The notes: generated from the sequence alone by a model not told the origin. A stretch of 64,000 nucleotides of DNA from Liopterus haemorrhoidalis (GCA_963971575.1 OZ020618.1:28014540-28078539), one strand, 5' to 3'. Shown: positions 43,985-55,710, counted from the first letter of the stretch. A program made the numbers and translations.

Positions 43985-46900
43985 ACTAGCTGAGTACCCG
44001 TGCTTCGCTACGGTATACTGACGGACGCATTAGTGTAAAATCCTCAGTTTGTTTTTAAACGTGTGTATGGGTAACCTTTGTAAGCAAAAACCTAGTCGAT
44101 ATCTCATCTGTCCTATCAAGAGATATTGAGGAAACCATGAAAAAACATTATACCCTTTTACACTATATAGGGCTCGAACTACTGAGTAAAAAAAAAAACT
44201 GTAAAACTTTTTAAACATTATAGAAAGACATATATATGTTAAAAGGAATATTATAACTCAACAAACGAAGAAAATGCGAAGAGTTTTATAATTCTTCTCT
44301 AGGGGTTGATTAGGGTATAATTTTGACATAACTTTATATTTTTATGGGTAACCTTTGTAAGTAAAAACCAAGTCGATATCTCAATGGTCGTAAGAGATAT
44401 TGAGGAAACCGTGAAATCACATTTCAGCCAATTTCACCCCCTTATAGACCGAATTTTGAAAAATTCCATATTAGTGGGTGCTTACGTCATGGAGGGAATA
44501 TATTTCCCGAATGTCTGTATGTCAAGGGACGTTCTATCGAATAAAAATACCAATTTACCCCGTTAGGAATGAAATTAAAAAAACTGTAAAAACGCTTTCT
44601 AAATATTTTGAATAGAAACCTATGCACCAAAATGAAATTTTATAACTCAGGAAATACAAAGGTTTCTATAATTCAACCCGAATGTAGATTCACCCGTTTA
44701 GGGGTTGATTAGGGAAAAATCCTGAATAAAAAAAAAATGTATGGGTAACCTCTTTAAGCAAAAATCAAGTCTATATCTCATTAGTCCTAAGAGATATTGA
44801 GGAATCCCTGAAATCAAATTGCATCCCTTTTCACCCCTTAGGGCTGGAATTTCATAAAACGCCTTCTTAGTGGGTGCTTACATCATGGACGGAATATAAT
44901 TACCGAATTTCATGTCTCTATGTCCAAGAGATGTTCTATCAAAAATGAGTGTTATAACTCAACAAAGATTGGAACTAAGAAACTGGAAATACGAAGGGTT
45001 CAATTTAGAGATTAATTAAGACAAAATTCTGAATTCCTATGTTATTTAAACATTTGTTTAGATAACCATTGTAAGTAAAAACCAAGTCGATATCTGATTG
45101 GTTCTAAGAGATATTGAGGAATCCCTGAAATCATATTTGACCCCCTTTTTAGACCCTTCGAGGTCAACTTCGAAAAATATCTTATTAGTAGGTGCTTACG
45201 TCATGGAAAGAATATACTTTGCGAATTTCATGTATCTATGTCCAAAAAACGTTCTATCGAATAAAACAATACCGATTTACCCCTTTAAAGGTGAAATTTA
45301 AAAAAACTGTCAAAATTATTTCGAGGTATTTTAAAAAGACACCTATGTGCCAAAAAGAAACCTTATAACTCAACAAACACAGGAAATACGACGGGATGTA
45401 AAATTCACCCCGATTGTAGATTCACCCCTTTAGGAGTTGATTTGGACAAAATCCTGAAATAGGTTTTTCGGCATTTGTATGAGTGATCTTTGTAAGAAAA
45501 AACCAAGTCGATATTTTATTGGTCCGAAGAGATATTAAGAAATCCTTGAATTGACATTTCACTCCTTTGCACCCTTAAGGGATGCAATTTTAAAACACTG
45601 TCAATATTATTTGGAGATATTTTAAAAAGACACTTATGTGCCAAAAAGAAATATTCTAACTCAACAAACTCAGGAAATACGACAGCATGTTTAATTCACC
45701 CCGATTGTATATACACCCCTTTACGGGTTGATTAGGACAAAATCCTGAAATAAGTTTTACGGCATTTGTATGAGTAATCTTTGTAAGCAAAAATTGGACC
45801 TAAGAGATATTAAGAAATCCTTGAATTCACATTTCACCCCTTTTCACCCTTTAGGGACGTAATTTTAAAAAACTATCAATACTATTTCGAGATATTTTAA
45901 AAAGACACTTTTGTGCAAAAAAGAAATTGTATAACACAACAAACACAGGAAATACGACGGGATGTATAATTCACCCCGTTTGTAGATTCACACCTTCAGG
46001 GGTTGATTAGGCAAAATCCTGAAATAATTTTTTCGGCATTTGTATGAGTAATCTTTGTAAGCAAAAACCAAGTCGGTATCTTATTGGTTCTAAGAGATAT
46101 TAAGAAATCATTGAATTAACATTTCACCCCTTTTCGCCCTTTAGGGATGTAATTTTAAAAACTGTTAATACCATTTCGAGATATTTTAAAAAGACACCTA
46201 CGTGCAAAAAATAAATTTTATAGCTCAACAAACATATGAAATACGACGGGATGTATAATTCACCCCGTTTGTAGATTTACGCCTTTAGGGGTTGATTAGG
46301 GCAAAATCCTGAAATAAGTTTTTGGCATTTGTATGAGTAATTATTGTAAGAAAAAACCAAGTCGATATCTTATTGGTCCTAAGAAATATTAAGGAATCCT
46401 TGAAATCACATGTCACCCTTTTTCACCCTTTGGGGCTGAAATTTAAAAAAACTGTCAAAACCATTTCGAATATTTTAAAAATACACCTATGTGCCAAAAA
46501 GTAATGTTACATCTCAACAATCACAGGAAATACGACGGGATGTACAATTCACCCCAATTGTAGATTCACCCCTTTAGGGGTTGATAAAAACAAAATCCTG
46601 AAATTAGTTTTTCGGTATTTGTATGGGTAATTTTTGTAAGCAAAAAGCAAGTCGATATCTTATTGGTCCTAAGAGATATTAAAGAATCCTTGAAATCACA
46701 TATCACCCCTTTTCAACCTTTAGGGGTGAAATTTAAAAAAACTGTCAAAACCATTTCGAGATATTATAAAAAGACACCTATGTGCCAAAAAGAAACCTTA
46801 TAACCCAACAAACACAGGAAATACGACGGGATGTAGAATTCACCCCGATTGTAGATTCACCCCTTTAGGCGTTGATTAGGACAAAATCCTGAAATAAGTT

Positions 46901-47738
46901 TTTCGGCATTTGTATGGGTAATCTTTGTAAGCAAAAACTAAGTTGATATCTTATTGGTCCTAAGAAATATTAAGGAACCCTTGAAATCACATGTCACCCC
47001 TTTTCACCCTTTGGGGCTAAAATTTAAAAAAACTGTCAAAACTATTTCGAAATATTTTAAAAATACGCCTATGTGCCAAAAAGTAATGTCACATCTCAAC
47101 AATCACAGGAAATACGGCGGGATGTATAATTCGCCCCAATTGTAGATCCACCCCTTTAGGGGTTGATAAGGACAAAATGATGGAATTAGTTTTTCGGTTT
47201 TGTATGGGTATTTTTTGTAAGCAAAAAGCAAGTGGATGTCTTATTGGTCCTAAGAGATGTTAAAGAATCCCTGAAATCATTACCCCTTTTCACCCTTTAG
47301 GGGTGAGATTTTAAAAAACTGTCAAAATCATTTCGAGATATTATAAAAAGACACCTATGTGCCAAAAAGGAAACCTTATAACTCAACAAACACAGGAAAT
47401 ACGACGGGATGTAAAATTCACCCCGATTGTAGATTCACCCCTTTAGGGGTTGATTAGGACAAAATCCTGAAATAAGTTTTTCGGCATATGTATGTGTAAT
47501 TGTTGTAAGCAAAAACTAAGTCGATATCCCATCGACCCGAAGAGATATTAAAGAATCCGTGAAATCACATTTCACCCCTTTTCGCCCCTTAGGGGTTGAA
47601 TTTCGAAAAATCCCTTTTTAGTGGGTGCTTACGTCATGGAGGGAATATACTCTCCAAATTTCAAGTTTCTAGGCCCAAGGGTTTGGGCTGGGCGGTGATG
47701 AGTCAGTCAGTCAGGACACTTGCTTTTATATATATAGA
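43985..47738 (-). mobile_element. Non-autonomous Helitron built of ~12 tandem units
   Basis: On the minus strand the element begins TCTATATATATAAAAGCAAG and ends CTAGT. The end is preceded by the short hairpin CCGTAGC-GAA-GCACGG about 10 nt upstream. The flanking bases are A (5') and T (3'), with no duplication. These are the hallmarks of Helitron structure: 5' TC, 3' hairpin plus CTAG, insertion between A and T. The interior is a tandem series. No Rep/helicase is present. It splits an RTE-like LINE whose uninterrupted relative is at 57535-57985. Confidence 0.75.
44066..47640. repeat. Tandem array, ~12 units, mostly ~290 bp
   Basis: The marker word 'tgggtaatctttgtaagcaaaaa' recurs at about 44066, 44343, 44740, 45061, 45478, 45769, 46045, 46334, 46624, 46914, 47204 and 47492. 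Spacing is 277-417 bp at the left and a regular ~290 bp from 45478 on. Each unit also has 'tatcttattggtcctaagagatatt', 'caccccttttcaccctttagggg' and 'ggaaatacgacgggatgta'. Outer units are more diverged than inner ones. Confidence 0.9.
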
Positions 47739-47935
47739 TTGTATATATACTTGTTAGATCTTCGGTTAGCTGACTCGCTCCATCTCTTGCGATGTCATCC
47801 CACTGGTCGACGAGTATTCAATCTTCCCTCCCATATCTTCCTATCCATTATGTTCTACCTCATGTTCATCACGTGTCCTATCCACTGTAATCGTCTACCT
47901 CTTAGTTCATGTGTGGTACTCGGAAAATTCAATTT
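47739..47935 (-). pseudogene. RTE-like LINE 3' region, part upstream of the Helitron
   Basis: The minus strand matches 57590-57760 (ATCTTCGGTTAG..., CCTCCCATATCTTCC on plus). It corresponds to the C-terminal end of an RTE-type polymerase. The reading frame is broken by several stops. Confidence 0.55.
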
Positions 47936-49285
47936 TTGGGACCTTAAAAATAAGTTGGTCAAAAAGTTATGTTCCTTATTTATTGCAAATACGATTATAA
48001 TGTTTTTAAAAAAAAAATGCGTTTTGAATATTACATGCTCATTTACATAGGCGCCGCTGGCTCCGCGGTGAAATCGCTAGCGCCTACGTTATGCCGTGCT
48101 TGCATTTTATCCAGTATTTGGTCTTCATTCTTCCAACACCAGAAACTTAAACTGTTTTGCATATTTTATTTGCAATTGTTGCGACATTTCGAAATCAAGT
48201 CAAAATTTTGGTCACTTCTTCCATTTTGCACTGTGTTACGGATATTAGTACACGTTTTTTTACTTTCGTATTGTAGAACTGATTCTTACGAATCGTTTGA
48301 GCGGTCAAACACGCATGCAGCCTCTTCGGTTGTTGAGTAATGACTGAAAAAGTGGCGCAGAATAGTCTTATTTATGCGTCGCGTGCTTACACGTGCGGAG
48401 GCTATATCAAGCTCAAGGTCGAGATAAGTTGCAGTAGGTTTCACGCATATATCTATGGTCTATCATCTGATACTATTGCCAGGTATCTACGACTATTGCA
48501 CGCGTAGCAATAAGCCTTTGAAATCTATTCTTATTTCGTTACGCATGATTTCCGGGCATGACAGCCAATACCAGCTGCGGACAAAGACGTAATCTGCGTC
48601 AAAAATGTGTCTTAATTTATTAGATACCTGCAAAACCCTGAAATGTATGAAAATTCACACTTCGCATCAATTTTTTATTTTCGTTTCATTTTAACCCGTA
48701 GTTGACCAAAATATACACATCCAACCAAGTGGGGTGTAGTATACCCTAGGCTTTTCTCATTTAATATCAATTAAAATAAGGTAAAATTTATACAGTTAAA
48801 TGCTGTCAAGCCTATAGAACAATATTACAAAAATTTTCAAAGTAATTATTTAATGCTTTTTTAATAATTTTTTCAATAAAAGTCATATTCACGCCAATTT
48901 CTTTCCTAAATTGCATCATACTTCAAGTTGCGTCTCGTGTTGACTGACAACATTGCATCTCTCGTTCACACCAACTCTCACACATACTAATTTAGCTAGC
49001 TCTCTGATTGGTCTATGTATTTTGGTGGGGGAGACAATTTCTTTCTCTAGTCGTTTGACCATTGGCATTAGTCGCCAATGGTCAAACAACATTTATTTAT
49101 TTATAATTCGTTCGAAATGCGCTGTTGCTAAATATAATTTAGACATATTTTTTTGTAAAAGGTGTTTATGATTTTTTTGTCGATTAAAAATTAAATTATT
49201 GTTAAATATTAACTAATTGTAACATATTGTCAATAGATATCATTTCCACTATTAATATACTTTGGTCAAGCTTGGGTTAAGATTG
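47936..49285. other. Non-coding stretch
   Basis: A GC-rich patch 'ggcgccgctggctccgcggtg' at 48049 may be a TE end. A perfect 14-bp inverted repeat with a 7-nt loop (GTTTGACCATTGGC / GCCAATGGTCAAAC) lies at 49053-49087. No gene is recognised. Confidence 0.45.
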
Positions 49286-49848
49286 CTGATTTACGAGGGT
49301 AAGTTAATAAGTCCTTACAAAATCGAAGAGATGGCGCTAGTAATATTGACATAAGTTTGTTTCTAAAAAGTACCATCTGTTAATAGACTGCTGTCAATTT
49401 TTTACAATCGATTTAAGCAAACAACTTTTGTTATTTTCGAATACTGGAAAAAATGAGTTTCGTGCAGTGATTACACAATTTCATTTGAAAGGCAAAACAC
49501 CGAAGGAAATTAAAGTCGAGTTGGATGAAGTTCATGGTACATCTGCAGCAGCGTTCAAACGTGGTCTTATATCCACAATTGATGAACATCGTTCGGGACG
49601 TCCACTTGAGGTGACTACGCCAGAAATGACTAACAAAATCCACGATATGGTCTTGAGTGATCAACGAGTTAACGTGCACGAACTTGTTGAGGCCACAGGC
49701 ATATTACATGGCTCTGTGGTTTCAATTTTGCACGAAAAATTGGGTATGAAAAAGATGCCGGCAAGATGGGTGCAGCGTTTGCTCATAGTGTGGAATAAAC
49801 GCAATCGTGTGGTCGTGTGCTTTTCCGTCGCAATCCTAACGAGTTTTT

Positions 49849-50582
49849 GTTTGTAGTTTTTTGTTAATAAAACTTAAAACAGAGCTTTAGAACTATAACT
49901 TTATAATATTTATTTTACGCTTCTCTGACATATAACATATTTTCTCCACGACCACTATAGAATTTACCAATTCTTAAACCAATTTTGACTACAGAAAGTT
50001 AATATTCGAACATAAGAGTTGGAATGTTATTCTAAAGCACCTATCTTCTTATGCATTTTACATGTATTTCATTCCATCACTTGTTATGGAATAACTATTC
50101 CATACTTATTGTTTTGTTTTTGTAGGGTTACATTAAGATATATGCAACGTTTACATTAAATAAATGCAACATAACTTCCTAACCTAAAATAGTGGCCGAT
50201 GTGCGGGAAATTAAATTAAAATTAAACAAATAATAAATAAAAAAAAAAAGTTTAATTTATTGATTAATTTGTTATGTAATATAAATTATTTGTCAAGATA
50301 AAATGTTCGTTAATTTATTTTTATTTTTGGTGGTCGTGGAGAAAGTAGGGTCTGTGACTCGGTTGGAATGAGAAAATTCGTTGCTCATTAGTGGTTCCTC
50401 ACGCTCGCCTGCGGCTCGCGCTCGGTCGAAATGTTCCACTCGTATCGAATTTTCTCATTCCAACCTTATTACAGAATATACTATTACTCAATCATTATTT
50501 TTCTGACATCACGTTTTCATAGTAACCAATTCTTACTTAGAAAAATATTTATTATTATTTATTATAAATACTTAACAGTTTC
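49849..50582. mobile_element. Unclassified 734-bp insertion in the mariner
   Basis: The boundaries are set by where mariner coding stops (EFL) and resumes (RYITV). Internal inverted words TTCTCCACGACCAC (about 49951) and GTGGTCGTGGAGAA (about 50331) enclose AT-rich sequence. A strong hairpin follows at 50361-50465. No terminal inverted repeat or target duplication was recognised. Confidence 0.5.
50361..50465. repeat. 20-bp perfect hairpin with CpG-rich loop
   Basis: GGTTGGAATGAGAAAATTCG (50361-50380) and its exact reverse complement (50446-50465) flank a 65-nt loop dense in CG dinucleotides (CTCGCCTGCGGCTCGCGCTC). The composition contrasts sharply with the AT-rich surroundings. Confidence 0.85.
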
Positions 50583-51256
50583 ATCAACGATACATAACTG
50601 TTTATGAAACATGGATCTACTACTACACTCCACAGACAAAGGGAAAGTCGAAACAGTAAGTTTCTGGAGGAGATCCGGCTCCAAAAAAAGCGAAGAACTG
50701 GAAATCGGCCAGCAAGGTGATGGGCACAGTTTTTTGTGATGCACGCGGAACCATCCAAATTGACTACATGAAAAAAGGCGAACGATAAATGAAGAGTATT
50801 ATGCGTTGTTATTGGACCATTTGAGGGAAGAAATCAAGAAAAAACACCCACATTTGGCCAAGAAGAAGTGCTCATTCATCAACACAATGCACGGGTGCTT
50901 ACTTGTGCAGTTTCGATGGCGAAAATGCATTAATTACGCTTCGAATTGTTTCCGCATCCTCCATATTCACCAGATTTGGCCCTAGTGACTTTTTCATATT
51001 TCCAAACATAAAGAAATGGCTCGTTGGAAAAAGGTTCACGTCGAATGAGGAGGTCATCGCCGAAACATATGCTTATTTTGAGGGCCTTCCGGAATCTTAC
51101 TATTTGGATGGGTTGAAAAAGTTGGAGAAACGCTGGGTGAGGTGTATCGAGCTAAACAGACACTATTTTGAGAAATAAAAATGAATCAACCCAAAATAAT
51201 GTGTTTTTCTATTGTTTTATAAAGACTTATTCAGATCAATTCTGTAAAAATTTACT

Positions 51257-52094
51257 GTGTAGTAACGTTACTACAAGATAAAATATTATAAAAAGTATAA
51301 TGACTTTGATTCATGATAGTAACTGACCTTGCTCACAGGGACAAATTTTGCTATAATGATCATAGTAACTGAGTTACAGAATTGGTCTGATTGACCTTAC
51401 CTCGTAATTTTGATGTGAATTCACAAACAAATCATCAAAACTTATTTTTCTGATATTTTGTTAAATTACCACTGAACTTTACCAGACTTCATAATTAACA
51501 AAATATTTAAATTTATCATGTTTTGCAACAAAAGCAATTTTTATCTTCAAAAATAATAAATACGTTTTTTAAATTATAAAATTTTATACAGTTGTCTTGC
51601 ATTTTGACAGAATATTTTGCAGCACAGTAGGAAATAATGAAATTTATTTATGCGGATATTTGCATGCAATATAGCAGACAATACAGAACTTGATTATCAA
51701 ATTAATCATATATAAGACTATTTATCTTTTTCACAAAAAATGTATTTTATAAATTGGTTTCTTATAGCGCAGACAGGCACCTGTCATAATATTCTTGAGT
51801 TATTGTTTCTGTTTCAAGAAAAAGTAATTCTACTTTTTGATACAATTGATAGTTGGTCCATATAAGTTATCAGTAAATATAGGACATATAGTTATAAATA
51901 TCATATTCTCCATTTACTAATTAAAAAGATATCAGTAGCTACGGAATTCTTTTGTCTTTGTTCCATTAAGTTGGCAATTTTAGAATGAGTTTTAAAATGT
52001 GTCATATGACAAATTGTTATTAAGTAAATGTTGTCAAATTTATTTGTGCACACATTTATGAAATATTTGTATTTTTAATATTACACTACAATAT
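51257..52094. other. Non-coding stretch
   Basis: AT-rich; no gene, repeat or RNA motif recognised. Confidence 0.5.
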
Positions 52095-52096
52095 TA

Positions 52097-52520
52097 CAGT
52101 CTGTTCCAAACGGTTAGGCGGAACTAGATTTTGCAATCTAGTTACTTTCATCGTTTAAATCGTGCTTTTCGACCGTTTTGTTTAAGCTTTGTAAATCATA
52201 CTTACAATAAACATTTTTTGGTTAAGGTTAATATCATTCTCCTCTTCATTTTTTCTCAAAATGTCATTTTCTTTATATTTTGATTTTTTGTGTCATTCTT
52301 AATACAAATTTCCCATTTATTTATTTTTTTGTCATTAAAATATCTAAAAAAAATATTTAATTTTGACATATGTCATTCGTTTCCATGATTTCATTGTTGG
52401 AATTTTAAATTTTGACATCCCAACGTGAAACATGAAATAACCCAAGCAAGGTCCCTTCTCGTGACAACCTAAAAGAACTAAATTCCCATTTAGTTCCGCT
52501 TAACCGTTTGGAACAGACTG
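52097..52520. mobile_element. Tc1/mariner-type MITE (CAGTCTGTTCC ends)
   Basis: The left end CAGTCTGTTCCAAACGGTTA and the reversed right end agree at about 29 of 30 positions. TA duplications are at 52095-52096 and 52521-52522. It is 424 bp and non-coding. A diverged relative sits at 55396-55578. Confidence 0.8.
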
Positions 52521-52522
52521 TA

Positions 52523-52774
52523 CAATCAAAATTAATATTTAAGAATTGCTGTCGAGAAGAGAAAAAGAAAAAAAGTTATAAACAATTGAAAGATGCTCGA
52601 TCCGATTATTTGGAAGGAGTTTTTTTTTCAAAGTTTTAGGTAACAAGTAACAAGATTGTCCTAGTACTTTACCTGGCAAGAAACATAACCTTTCACTACA
52701 GCTGCCAACTTTGAGTACCACAGTAACTAGGAATTCATGGCCAACCGATATCTTTTTAAATTGTGAATGATATA
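52523..52774. other. Non-coding spacer
   Basis: Nothing recognised between two transposons. Confidence 0.5.
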
Positions 52775-52857
52775 TACAGGATGTTTACGGTTTTCTTGTT
52801 TCGTTTTTAATGGGTGATACTACAGGTCAAAAGAAGGCGAAAACTTAAAACACCTTA

Positions 52858-53243
52858 TACTCTATCTCAGAAAGACTGATAGTAATAAATCTTTTTGTCA
52901 AGCAGTTACCAGTGGCGTGCACATTTTAAACACGTTTAAATTGGTTTTGTGTATTTCTATATTACTATTTATCATTTTATTAAACGCACGCCTGTGACCA
53001 TATTTATCATATCATTAAACGCACCCCTGTGACCATATTTTTCCTCAAAATTTTAGGGTAACATTTTTATGATCTATAGTGTTTAACCCTAGTTCGTATT
53101 CCCATATAATATGTGCGGCACACTCGGTTGTTTTTAATAATATTTCGTTTCGAACTATCCATATTTTGTGGCCGTTTCTGTGTGAAAAAACAGTAACTTT
53201 TACAAATAATAAATTTTATTATCAGTCTTTCTGAGATAGAGTA
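52858..53243. mobile_element. MITE nested in the terminal repeat
   Basis: The inverted ends TACTCTATCTCAGAAAGACT match perfectly for about 24 bp. TA duplications are at 52856-52857 and 53244-53245. Removing the MITE and one TA restores the left inverted repeat, as judged from the intact right one (CACCTTAGTAAAAG when reversed). It contains a 33-bp direct duplication around 'cgcacgcctgtgaccatat' at 52975-53040. Confidence 0.82.
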
Positions 53244-53389
53244 TAGTAAAAGTTTTATAATAAAAGAGATATTATTTTTTAAGTTTTTATAGGGAAGCAA
53301 CATTAATTAATGTTTGAAAAACTTGTATTAACCTGCGAACTAACAAATTTCGTGGACATTTTTAGGACAGATTTTCTGTGAACGTATGG

Positions 53390-53868
53390 GCCGGATTGGT
53401 AAACTCACAGTTGATTGGCCCCTTAGTGTTACCAGATCGATTAAATTCTGAAAATCATTTATTTTTATTGCAAAATAATTTGCCAGAACTTTTAGAAGAT
53501 ATTCCATAAAATGTACGTCAAGAAATGTGGTTTTGTCAAAACGGTGCACCCGCGCATTTCAGCCGTTTCAACACTTAAACAATGTACTTATTTGAAAATA
53601 AGTGGATTGGTCGGGGCGGTCCTGTTCCTTATCCTCCCGGTCACCAGGCTTAACGCCATTAGACTTTTATTTGTGGGGGCATCTGAAGACCATGGTATAC
53701 ACCACCAAAATTATGGACCTGGAGGAACTCCGTAACCGGGTGGAAGCAGCAGCGGCTGAAATTCGACAAGGCATGAGCCTTGCAGCATACTTGATTCATG
53801 GATACGCCGAGCAAGACTCTGCATCAGCTCTGCAACAGCAGGGTGATAACTTCGAACATCTGCTGTAA
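53390..53868 (+). pseudogene. DUF4817-type Tc1/mariner transposase C-terminal half
   Basis: The blocks appear in three frames. First is LPDRLNSENHLFLLQNNLPE, then LLEDIP, then EMWFCQNGAPAHFS (about 53525). WIGRGGPVP-like sequence follows, then RSPGLTPLDFYLWGHLKTMV (about 53640) and a C-terminal region ending GDNFEHLL at 53868. In this family the second catalytic Asp lies in QHDGAPAHF or QQDGAPAHF. Here the codon is AAC (Asn), and at the third block the usual SPDLTPLDF reads SPGLTPLDF. The N-terminal half, with the first Asp, is not recognisable. It is inactive. Confidence 0.65.
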
Positions 53869-54031
53869 AAGTGCTTATCGTTTTCTTTTAATCCCATAAA
53901 AATAAAAACTTAAAAAAATAATATCTCTATTATTATAAAACTTTTACTAAGGTGTTTTAAGTTTTTTCGCTTTCTTTTGACCTGTATCACCCATTAAAAA
54001 AGAAATAAGAAGACCGCAAACACCCTGTATA

Positions 54032-54435
54032 GGTATACTGCACATACCAGGTGAATTATTTAAGGAGCAACATATGTTTCACATATAATGTTAATGAAGT
54101 GAGTTATTTCATTTGCAATATAGTTATATATAAATGTAAATTTATAATATATATGTTAATTTTAATGATAATTATGAAAGCAAGCTCATATCCATGGCAA
54201 CAGATATGCAGTTTTGATTAGATATAATAGTTATTTGACAAGTTCCTAGACGACTAAAAAATAGTAAATTAGAAACAATAAATGCATTTTTATTAGTTTG
54301 TTTATATTTACATACAAACAAAAATAATAATGTCCTTAGTAGCTAAGTCCAAAAAATATTTTAAAAAATAATATTTTGTCTTTTCTATGGATACGATAAG
54401 CATTTATTTTATGGTTGCTTTTGAAATTACTCACT
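54032..54435. other. Non-coding stretch
   Basis: AT-rich; nothing recognised. Confidence 0.5.
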
Positions 54436-54438
54436 TCA

Positions 54439-54976
54439 TAGACCGCATACAGCATGCCTTTTGGAGGAGAGAATATTTACCCTGTGACAACAAAAAAGGG
54501 ATGGTACTAAACCCCTGCACGCTTTCCGGTCATAGGGAAAATTGCATTTCCACTTGCACAAAATTGTTGTGTTTTTCTCTGATTTAATATTGCTTGCCCT
54601 TTTGTCAAAAGAAAGTTATAACAAATTTAAAGTCTTTTAATTATAGGCATGCTGTATGAAAACGCGGAAAATCATATTTTTTTATTACAAGATCACTGAC
54701 CGTTTGAGCCCTTTGGGAACCTCCGAATCGCATGCATATATTTAAAAGACCTTAAATTTGTTATAACTTTCTTTTGACAAAAGGGCAAGCAATATTAAAT
54801 CAGAGAAAAGAACAAAAATTTTGTGTTTAAGTGGAAATGCAATTTTCCCTATGACCGGAAAGCGTGCAGGGGTTTAGTACCATCCCTTTTTTGTTGTCAC
54901 AGGGTAAATATTCTCTCCTCCAAAAGGCATGCTGTATGAAATCGGAGACCAAAAACTGTCATGAGCTCCCGGTCTA
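54439..54976. mobile_element. Foldback element, family FB3, copy A
   Basis: Arms of more than 200 bp are near-exact reverse complements (for example GCATGCCTTTTGGAGGAGAG at left and its complement at right). The outer ends are TAGACCG. It is flanked by TCA at 54436-54438 and 54977-54979. The left arm has lost about 38 bp just inside its tip compared with copy B at 63033-63601. It is non-coding. A 3-bp duplication that is not TAA leaves several DNA transposon classes open (for example CMC or Academ). Confidence 0.72.
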
Positions 54977-55108
54977 TCATTAACATTATGTGTGCTTAAT
55001 TTTGAATAACATTGTATAAAGCTTAATTTCAAATCAATCACTTTGTAATAACTTTTCAATAAATAATACTAATAATAATAGGTTCACATCACTTAGGTGG
55101 TGCATACG

Positions 55109-55702
55109 TAGGCTTACCATACGTCCCGGTTGGACCGGGACTGTCCCGGTTGTAAGGTATGGTCGCAGCGTCCCGGCCAGTTTGTCATTTTGTCCCGGAT
55201 ATTTGGTAAAAATTAGAAAGTGCCTAATATACACGCAGTAAAAAAAGTGTAACCTCGAAAAATGGCGATTAGGTAACTAATTAAAAACACCAAAGAATTT
55301 TTGAAAGAAATTTCACGCTAGGGATAAATGTTTAATATATAACTTTTTAATAATAAGTTATATTCAATTAAGAGTAATTAAAAATTATAACGACGTATAG
55401 CTCGTTTCTTTGGTTTAAGTGGAACTAGATTTTGAATTCTAGTAATTGTTAACGTTTGAGTGAAGTTTTTGATAATTTTTTTTAGTAAAAGCCAACTTCT
55501 AACATTAAACAATTTGCTCGTGACAACTTAAGTAAACAAAATTTTATTTGGTTCCGCTTAAAAGTTTGGAGTAGCCTAAAATTTTTATTTTTTGTTAACC
55601 ACTTTTCAATCATAAGTACTTAGCGTAGAAGGCGTTTCCTTCTGTTTTGAGCAAAATCTCAAAATTGTCCCGGTTTGAGAAAAGAATATTATCGTAAGTC
55701 TA
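55109..55702. mobile_element. hAT-type MITE with nested relative of the 52097 MITE
   Basis: A perfect 8-bp duplication, TGCATACG (55101-55108 and 55703-55710). The ends are TAGGCTTACCATA and, reversed, TAGACTTACGATA. CGTCCCGGTTGG-type repeats follow the left end, and a reversed TTGTCCCGGTTTG precedes the right one. An inner element occupies about 55396-55578. Confidence 0.75.
55396..55578. mobile_element. Diverged MITE inside the hAT MITE
   Basis: GGTTTAAGTGGAACTAGATT at left and TTTGGTTCCGCTTAAAAGTT at right are inverted and similar to the ends of the 52097-52520 MITE. TA dinucleotides bound both sides. It is much more diverged and shorter than that copy. Confidence 0.5.
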
Positions 55703-55710
55703 TGCATACG

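Larger units (their letters stand above)
49440..51178 (+). pseudogene. irritans-type mariner transposase, first catalytic Asp lost
   Basis: KNEFRAVITQFHLKGKTPKE, then IKVELDEVHGTSAAAF starts the helix-turn-helix domain. About 11 residues of the second helix region are deleted before FKRGL. Next are DEHRSGRPLEVTTPEM and LHEKLGMKKMPARWVQRLL. RRNPNEFL (about 49848) precedes the insertion, and coding resumes at 50583 with RYITVYETWIYYYTP, where family members have VDETW. GAT has become TAT, so the first catalytic Asp is Tyr. The C-terminal block FGPSDFFIFPNIKKWLVGKR...LEKRWVRCIELNRHYFEK is well kept. Several stops separate these blocks. Confidence 0.8.
49292..51256 (+). mobile_element. irritans-type mariner element, split by an insertion
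   Basis: The left end TACGAGGGTAAGTTAATAAG and the reversed right end TACAGAATTGATCTGAATAA align over about 31 bp, the right one strongly diverged. The interior encodes a mariner transposase. A 734-bp segment at about 49849-50582 is foreign. Without it the element is about 1.23 kb, the standard mariner size. The right boundary is approximate. Confidence 0.75.
52775..54029 (+). mobile_element. Tc1/mariner-superfamily element with TACAGGGTG ends
   Basis: The left end TACAGGATGTTTACGGTTTT and the reversed right end TACAGGGTGTTTGCGGTCTT extend into inverted repeats of about 130 bp. TA duplications are at 52773-52774 and 54030-54031. A 386-bp MITE (52858-53243) sits inside the left inverted repeat, and the repeat continues after it at 53246. 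The plus strand carries a DUF4817-type transposase relic. Confidence 0.78.

Noticed and set aside
44384..47145. Short open frames with a shared RDIEE..KSH..PFHP word, suggesting a repetitive protein
   Set aside because: They are the same frame of a tandem DNA unit in a Helitron. Each ends in a stop within its unit, and most units have it broken, so no continuous protein exists.
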